In this document: positions 5,436-8,702 of the stretch, one piece after another
Layout of the letters: every line of letters begins with the position of its first letter
Numbering within the stretch: the first letter of the stretch is position 1
Origin: an uncultured Clostridia bacterium
Lineage (GTDB): Bacteria > Bacillota > Clostridia > Christensenellales > Aristaeellaceae
Direction of reading: 5' to 3'
DNA length: 8,702 nucleotides
Assembly: GCA_934631055.1 (NCBI GenBank)
Contig: CAKTXP010000097.1
Coordinates: forward strand, 1 to 8,702
Notes under the pieces: model-generated
Database searches by the model: none
The model's input: the letters and a program-made list of their open reading frames with translations, nothing else
Told to the model about the DNA's origin: nothing
Program-made: the position numbers and the translations under genes

Positions 5436-6353
5436 ATGGATTATATCTTTAAACCCCTGTCCTTTGCGCTGACCATCGCGCTGGGATATGTCCTCAAGCG
5501 CTGCGGATTATTCGGCAAGGATGACCATCGTCTCATGAGCAAGATCATGGTCAATATCACGCTGCCCTGTACCATCATTCAGGCGTTTGACGGCTTTGAG
5601 CGCGACGGACAGATGTTCGTCATCGTCGGAATCGGCTTCATCTGCGCGTTCCTGCCTATCTTTATCATGTACCTGATGACCGGCGGCGTGGAGAAGAAGC
5701 TGCGCGCCTACCGCATGCTCAATATCGGCGGCTATAACATCGGCTGCTTCTCCCTGCCGCTGGTGCAGGCGTTTTTCGGAAACGTCGGCACGGTCGCCGC
5801 GTGTATGTTTGATACGGGCAACGCGGTGATGATGACCGGCGGCGCTTATGCGATGACCTCGACGCTGCTCAAGACCGGCGGAGAAGAGAAGGAGAGCGTC
5901 GGCGATATCCTGATGAAATTCGTCAAGTCGCTTCCGTTCGACGCGTACATGACGATGATCGTCCTTGCGGCGCTGGATATCAAACTGCCGTCGGCAGTCT
6001 TTACGCTGACGCGTCCGGCGGGGCAGGCAAACGCCTTTATCGCGATGCTGATGATTGGTATGATGTTCGAGCCGGCGGGCGACAAGGCGCTTCTGCGCGA
6101 AACGGCGCGCGAGCTGGCGTTCCGCTATGTCTTTGCGGCAATCAGTGCGCTGGCAGTGTATTTTCTGACGCCGTTTGAGCTGGTCGTGCGGCAGACGCTG
6201 TGCATCGTGTGCTTTGCGCCGCTGTCCTCGCTTGCGCCTATTTACACGGACCGCTGCCACAGCAGCACGGAGCTGGCAAGCTTCACGAACTCGATGTCCA
6301 TTGCGGTGAGCCTGGTCGTCATGCTGGCGCTGGGGCTGTCGTTCGTACTGTGA
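5436..6353 (+). CDS. AEC (auxin efflux carrier) family transporter
   Basis: The 305-residue protein is an integral membrane permease of the AEC/Mem_trans family, whose bacterial members include malate, malonate and other small organic-anion carriers. The length is typical. Family hallmarks visible are the N-terminal helix followed by CGLFGKDDHRLMSKIMVNITLPCTIIQAF, the NIGGYNIGCFSLPLVQAFFG segment near residues 93-112 with helix-breaking Gly/Asn/Pro, and the FDTGNAVMM motif shortly after. About eight to ten hydrophobic stretches span the rest, and the C-terminal half repeats the pattern (SSLAPIYTDR, then FTNSMSIAVSLVVMLALGL). AAGGAG at 5422-5427, 8 bases upstream, sets the start. It is monocistronic in appearance, with a modular hairpin repeat in its leader. 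No substrate can be assigned, and no terminator is evident after it. Confidence 0.9.
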   Translation: MDYIFKPLSFALTIALGYVLKRCGLFGKDDHRLMSKIMVNITLPCTIIQAFDGFERDGQMFVIVGIGFICAFLPIFIMYLMTGGVEKKLRAYRMLNIGGYNIGCFSLPLVQAFFGNVGTVAACMFDTGNAVMMTGGAYAMTSTLLKTGGEEKESVGDILMKFVKSLPFDAYMTMIVLAALDIKLPSAVFTLTRPAGQANAFIAMLMIGMMFEPAGDKALLRETARELAFRYVFAAISALAVYFLTPFELVVRQTLCIVCFAPLSSLAPIYTDRCHSSTELASFTNSMSIAVSLVVMLALGLSFVL

Positions 6354-6378
6354 CGAGGGGGGAGACGCTGGGCTGCCG

Positions 6379-6403
6379 CTCAGACTCCCTTCTTCGCTTC
6401 GCG
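6379..6403 (-). repeat. Fragment of the modular hairpin repeat, copy P6
   Basis: These 25 bases are identical to 93-117, part of copy P1. On the - strand they carry the CGC-GAA-GCG portion and the first bases (CTGAG) of the variable hairpin, after which the match stops. The rest of 6354-6439 shows no gene and no convincing terminator for the permease. Confidence 0.7.
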
Positions 6404-6439
6404 AGAGAAAATACAATCCTGCAAAAAGAAAAAATGGTC

Positions 6440-6470
6440 TTGACTTTGACCTGACTTTAAGTTTTATAAT
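6440..6470 (+). promoter_or_regulatory. Promoter for the DUF362 gene, 19-base spacer
   Basis: TTGACT (6440-6445) and a perfect TATAAT (6465-6470) lie 19 bases apart, longer than the usual 17. Transcription would begin near 6477, giving a leader of about 40 bases. A 19-base spacer is characteristic of promoters untwisted by MerR-family activators, but the dyad expected inside such a spacer is weak here, so this is only a hint of activator dependence. Confidence 0.65.
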
Positions 6471-6501
6471 AAACGTGTCAAGCGTCCAAACTTAAAGACA
6501 G
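6451..6501. promoter_or_regulatory. Long inverted repeat flanking the -10 box (candidate operator pair)
   Basis: CTGACTTTAAGTTT (6451-6464) is the inverse of AAACTTAAAGACAG (6488-6501) at 13 of 14 positions. One arm abuts the -10 box and the other lies in the early transcribed leader just before the ribosome binding site. Each arm contains a small near-palindrome (ACTTTAAGT, ACTTAAAGA). A second pair, CTTGAC (6439-6444) and GTCAAG (6477-6482), interleaves with it and covers the -35 box and the probable start site. The layout suits a repressor or looping regulator; an mRNA hairpin is unlikely because the left arm precedes the predicted start. Confidence 0.6.
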
Positions 6502-6515
6502 AGGGAGATACAGTC

Positions 6516-7646
6516 ATGGAGAAATCAAAGGTATACTATACCGATTTCCGAACGGTCGCGTTCGGCGACGGTCTGCCGACTAAGCTCAAGAAGCTTATCA
6601 AGAAAGCGGGCATCGGTCAGATCGACATGGAGGGCAAGTTCGTCGCCATCAAGATGCACTTCGGCGAGCAGGGCAACATCAGCTTCCTGCGCCCGAACTA
6701 TGCGCGCGCAGTGGTCGATGTGGTTAAGGAGCTGGGCGGCAAGCCGTTCCTGACGGACTGTAACACGATGTATCCGGGCAGCCGCAAGAATGCCATCGAG
6801 CATCTGTACTGCGCATGGGAGAACGGCTTCACGCCGCTGACGGTCGGCTGTCCGGTCATCATCGGCGACGGTCTGAAAGGTACGGACGATATCGGCGTGC
6901 CGGTCGAGGGCGGCGAATATGTTAAGGAAGCGCGCATCGGCCGCGCCATCATGGACGCCGACGTATTCATCAGCCTGACTCACTTCAAAGGGCATGAGAT
7001 GACCGGTTTCGGCGGCACGATCAAGAACATCGGCATGGGCTGCGGTTCCCGCGCGGGCAAGACGGAACAGCATTCCAACGGCAAGCCGAGCATCAACGAG
7101 GACATCTGCCGCGGATGCCGCCGCTGCCAGCGCGAATGCGCGAACGGCGGTCTGGTCTTTGATACCGAGAGCCGGAAGATGCGCGTCGATCACGAGCATT
7201 GCGTCGGCTGCGGTCGCTGCTTGGGCGCGTGCAACTTTGACGCCATCAGCTTCGACGACTATAATGCCAACGAGCTGCTCAACGCGCGCATGGCGGAATA
7301 CACCAAGGCGGTCGTGGACGGACGCCCGAATTTCCATATTTCGCTCATCGTGGATGTTTCCCCGAACTGCGATTGCCACGGCGAGAACGATGCGCCGATC
7401 CTGCCGAATATCGGCATGTTCGCGTCGTTCGATCCGCTCGCGCTGGATCAGGCGTGTGTGGATGCCTGCATCGCGGCGAACCCGATGCCGCACAGCCAGC
7501 TTTCTGACAACATGAAGAAGCCGGGCTTTGCTGATTGGGGCGATCCGTTCCGCAACTCCACGCCGGAATCCGAATGGCGCAGCTGCCTTGACCATGCCGC
7601 GAAGATCGGGCTGGGCAACCGCGAATATGAACTCATCAAGCTCTAA
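6516..7646 (+). CDS. DUF362 domain protein with two 4Fe-4S ferredoxin motifs
   Basis: The 376-residue protein matches the common clostridial and archaeal architecture of an N-terminal DUF362 domain followed by a bacterioferredoxin-like insert. DUF362 features include the IKMHFGEQGN region near residues 48-57, and HFKGH (156-160) followed by GFGGTIKNIGMGCGSRAGK. Two complete CxxCxxCxxxC clusters are present: Cys198, 201, 204, 208 and Cys229, 232, 235, 239, as expected for two 4Fe-4S centres. The C-terminal part returns to a DUF362-like segment (IVDVSPNCDCH, then FDPLALDQACVDAC). It should be cytosolic, as no signal peptide is visible. The biochemical role of the family is not established; electron transfer is implied by the clusters. 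GAGGGAG at 6501-6507 sets the start. It is a single gene behind a promoter with inverted-repeat operators. Confidence 0.93.
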   Translation: MEKSKVYYTDFRTVAFGDGLPTKLKKLIKKAGIGQIDMEGKFVAIKMHFGEQGNISFLRPNYARAVVDVVKELGGKPFLTDCNTMYPGSRKNAIEHLYCAWENGFTPLTVGCPVIIGDGLKGTDDIGVPVEGGEYVKEARIGRAIMDADVFISLTHFKGHEMTGFGGTIKNIGMGCGSRAGKTEQHSNGKPSINEDICRGCRRCQRECANGGLVFDTESRKMRVDHEHCVGCGRCLGACNFDAISFDDYNANELLNARMAEYTKAVVDGRPNFHISLIVDVSPNCDCHGENDAPILPNIGMFASFDPLALDQACVDACIAANPMPHSQLSDNMKKPGFADWGDPFRNSTPESEWRSCLDHAAKIGLGNREYELIKL

Positions 7647-7652
7647 AAGATA

Positions 7653-7854
7653 GAAAAAAGCGCTGTCAAGCAAACAAACCTTATATTTCAGGAAAGTCTG
7701 AGGATTTGAGCCCGAAGGTTTCCAAAGGGCGATGCGCCAAATGGGCGCCGTAAACGCTCGGAAAACCCTTTGGTGGGGCGATGGGGCAAAGCCCCATATC
7801 CTTAATGTGACACATTCCTTGAAATATTGGGTTTAAACTTGACAGCGCTTTTTC
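7653..7854. mobile_element. MITE-like element of about 200 bp with terminal inverted repeats
   Basis: AAAAAGCGCTGTCAAG (7655-7670) and its exact reverse complement (7838-7853) bound the region. The similarity continues inward with AAACC (7676-7680)/GGTTT (7830-7834), ATATTTCA (7683-7690)/TGAAATAT (7820-7827) and GGAA (7691-7694)/TTCC (7815-7818), with small indels. There is no ORF inside. ATA occurs just outside each end and could be a short target duplication, but this is weak. The interior carries a modular hairpin repeat copy (P4). It fills most of the DUF362-pgmB gap. No terminator was found for the DUF362 gene; the arms could form one long hairpin in read-through RNA. Confidence 0.6.
7722..7797 (+). 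repeat. Modular hairpin repeat, copy P4, inside the MITE-like element
   Basis: CCAAAGGG (7722-7729) pairs with CCCTTTGG (7766-7773) around a 36-base loop that itself holds small GGCG/CGCC hairpins. TGGGG follows, then ATGGGGC-AAA-GCCCCAT (7781-7797). The second and third hairpins match the P2/P3 order, but the variable stem has an enlarged loop and again a different, still self-complementary, sequence. Confidence 0.6.
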
Positions 7855-7863
7855 ATATTCTCA

Positions 7864-7892
7864 TAGACATCACATGGATTCGCGGGTATAAT
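7864..7892 (+). promoter_or_regulatory. Sigma-A-type promoter for pgmB
   Basis: TAGACA (7864-7869) and TATAAT (7887-7892) are separated by exactly 17 bases, with 5/6 and 6/6 matches to consensus. Transcription would start near 7899, leaving a leader of about 27 bases with AAGGAG at 7911-7916. The -35 box begins about 10 bases outside the MITE-like element, so the element sits immediately upstream of the promoter. Confidence 0.82.
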
Positions 7893-7925
7893 AAAGAAAA
7901 AGCCATCATGAAGGAGCGAAGCATC

Positions 7926-8567
7926 ATGAGCAAATATACCGGCGTTATTTTCGATTTGGACGGCGTCATCTGCTTTACGGACAAATACCACTATCAGGCG
8001 TGGAAGACCGTTGCGGACAAGCTGGGCATCGAGTTCAACGAACAGATCAACAACCGTCTGCGCGGCGTTTCCCGCATGGATAGTCTGGAGATCATTCTGG
8101 AGCGATACGACGGCAAGCTGAGCCAGCGGGAGAAGGAAGCCATCGCTCAGGAGAAGAACGACCTGTACCGCAAGCTGCTTGAGAATATGTCTCCGGCGGA
8201 TCTCTCTGCGGAGGTGAAGGAGACGCTGGACGCGCTTCGCGCGCGGGGGCTGAAGCTCGCTATAGGCTCGTCGAGCAAAAATACCAAGTTCATCCTTGGC
8301 AGACTGGGGCTGGGCAGCTACTTTGATGCGATTTCCGACGGAACGAATATCACCCGCAGCAAGCCTGACCCGCAGGTATTTCAGATGGCGGCGGAGTTTA
8401 TCGGGATGAAGCCGGAAGCTTGTCTGGTCGTAGAGGACGCAAAGGCGGGCATTCAGGCGGCAATCGCGGGTGGATTTGACAGCGCTGGTCTGGGAGAAGC
8501 GGCAAGCTGTGGACTGGCAACGTACGCGATGAAAACGTTCAGCGATTTGAAGGAAATCTGCCGATAA
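7926..8567 (+). CDS. pgmB: Beta-phosphoglucomutase (HAD superfamily)
   Basis: PgmB interconverts beta-glucose 1-phosphate and glucose 6-phosphate in the cytosol, usually downstream of maltose, trehalose or kojibiose phosphorylases. The 213-residue protein has the HAD nucleophile motif FDLDGVI (Asp10 and Asp12), Thr18 and His22 in the cap-hinge region (TDKYHYQAW), cap motif LRGVSRMDSL with Arg50, motif II GSSSK at 114-118, motif III Lys146 in SKPDP, and Glu170-Asp171 in VVEDAKAG. These follow the spacing of the well-studied lactococcal enzyme with a one- or two-residue offset. The cap lysine just before GVSR in that enzyme is Arg46 here. AAGGAG at 7911-7916 selects this start over an upstream in-frame ATG at 7827 that lies within the repeat. 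No sugar phosphorylase is in the window, so its substrate source is unknown. Confidence 0.9.
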   Translation: MSKYTGVIFDLDGVICFTDKYHYQAWKTVADKLGIEFNEQINNRLRGVSRMDSLEIILERYDGKLSQREKEAIAQEKNDLYRKLLENMSPADLSAEVKETLDALRARGLKLAIGSSSKNTKFILGRLGLGSYFDAISDGTNITRSKPDPQVFQMAAEFIGMKPEACLVVEDAKAGIQAAIAGGFDSAGLGEAASCGLATYAMKTFSDLKEICR

Positions 8568-8600
8568 CGAAGTGAGCAGATTCTGCGCAAAAAAAGAACG

Positions 8601-8672
8601 ATGGGGCTTCGCCCCAAACCCCACAAGGGAACTGAGTTCCCTTGACCTTCCGTCTCGCTTTGCGGCAGTTTT
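8601..8672 (-). repeat. Modular hairpin repeat, copy P5, downstream of pgmB
   Basis: On the - strand the order is CGC-AAA-GCG (8664-8656), a 9-bp hairpin CAAGGGAAC-TCA-GTTCCCTTG (8644-8624), then TGTGGGGTTTGGGGC-GAA-GCCCCA (to 8602). The variable stem differs from P2 and P3 at several positions, yet all pairs and the TCA loop are kept. On the - strand it is followed within a few bases by TTCTTTTTTT, so it could terminate a leftward transcript. On the + strand there is no T-tract, and thus no standard terminator for pgmB. Confidence 0.75.
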
Positions 8673-8702
8673 AATCACTTCTATTAAACGACGCGCATGC
8701 GC

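Noticed and set aside
6440..6470. MerR-family operator inside the 19-base spacer
   Set aside because: The spacer length fits, but the internal dyad pairs at only about half its positions and no MerR gene is in the window. It is kept only as a hint in the promoter entry.
6525..7673. Open frame of 382 codons on the - strand opposite the DUF362 gene
   Set aside because: It is a shadow frame of a clear Fe-S protein, with unnatural composition and no family features.
7839..7867. TTGACA in the right arm as the -35 of the pgmB promoter
   Set aside because: The hexamer 17 bases downstream (CATAGA) matches the -10 consensus poorly, whereas TAGACA/TATAAT at 7864-7892 fits much better.
7827..7925. Upstream start at 7827 for pgmB
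   Set aside because: It would start inside the inverted-repeat element and before the promoter. The start at 7926 has a well-placed AAGGAG and gives the normal N-terminus just before FDLDG.
64..8672. CRISPR array
   Set aside because: The repeats are dispersed singly through intergenic gaps in both orientations, with no regular spacers and no cas genes.

Overview
The window looks like chromosome from a GC-rich, low-GC-lineage-type Firmicute, most likely an uncultured gut member of Clostridia/Eubacteriales. This is an inference from rsmD directly followed by coaD, a MazG protein carrying a YabN-type methylase domain beside hup, a clostridial-type DUF362 ferredoxin-like protein, strong AGGAGG-type ribosome binding sites and sigma-A-like promoters. 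All eight genes lie on the + strand. None is phage- or plasmid-like.

Layout. Positions 1-257 hold no gene, only palindromic repeats. Positions 258-4479 form a tight five-gene run, probably one operon: rsmD (16S rRNA methyltransferase), coaD (coenzyme A synthesis), a DivIVA/ATP-synthase-b-like coiled-coil protein, a membrane-anchored family 2 glycosyltransferase, and a MazG nucleotide pyrophosphohydrolase fused to a degenerate tetrapyrrole-methylase-type domain. rsmD/coaD abut as TGAATG and the glycosyltransferase/mazG pair overlaps as ATGA. hup (4625-4900, DNA-binding protein HU) has its own promoter and a strong terminator. Positions 4941-5435 are gene-free and packed with hairpins. Three separate units follow: an AEC-family permease (5436-6353), a DUF362 protein with two 4Fe-4S motifs (6516-7646) behind a promoter flanked by a long inverted repeat, and beta-phosphoglucomutase pgmB (7926-8567) with a near-consensus promoter.

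How the genes work together. The five-gene run mixes translation (RsmD), cofactor synthesis (CoaD), envelope glycosylation with a coiled-coil partner, and nucleotide clean-up (MazG). It reads as a housekeeping operon, not a dedicated pathway. The downstream genes are individually controlled accessory metabolism: efflux or uptake of small organic anions, an iron-sulfur protein of unknown role, and sugar-phosphate isomerisation.

The unusual content is between the genes. At least six copies or fragments of one modular repeat occupy the intergenic spaces. Each has a variable-stem hairpin followed by a TGGGGTTTGGGGC-type hairpin. The variable stems have different sequences but keep 9 perfect base pairs and, in three copies, the same TCA loop. 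A second element, one copy at each of 1-60 (- strand) and 4965-5143 (+ strand), folds into a nested multibranch shape. Its two copies differ by two compensatory base-pair swaps in one stem. A third element, about 200 bp between DUF362 and pgmB, is bounded by 16-bp perfect terminal inverted repeats like a MITE.
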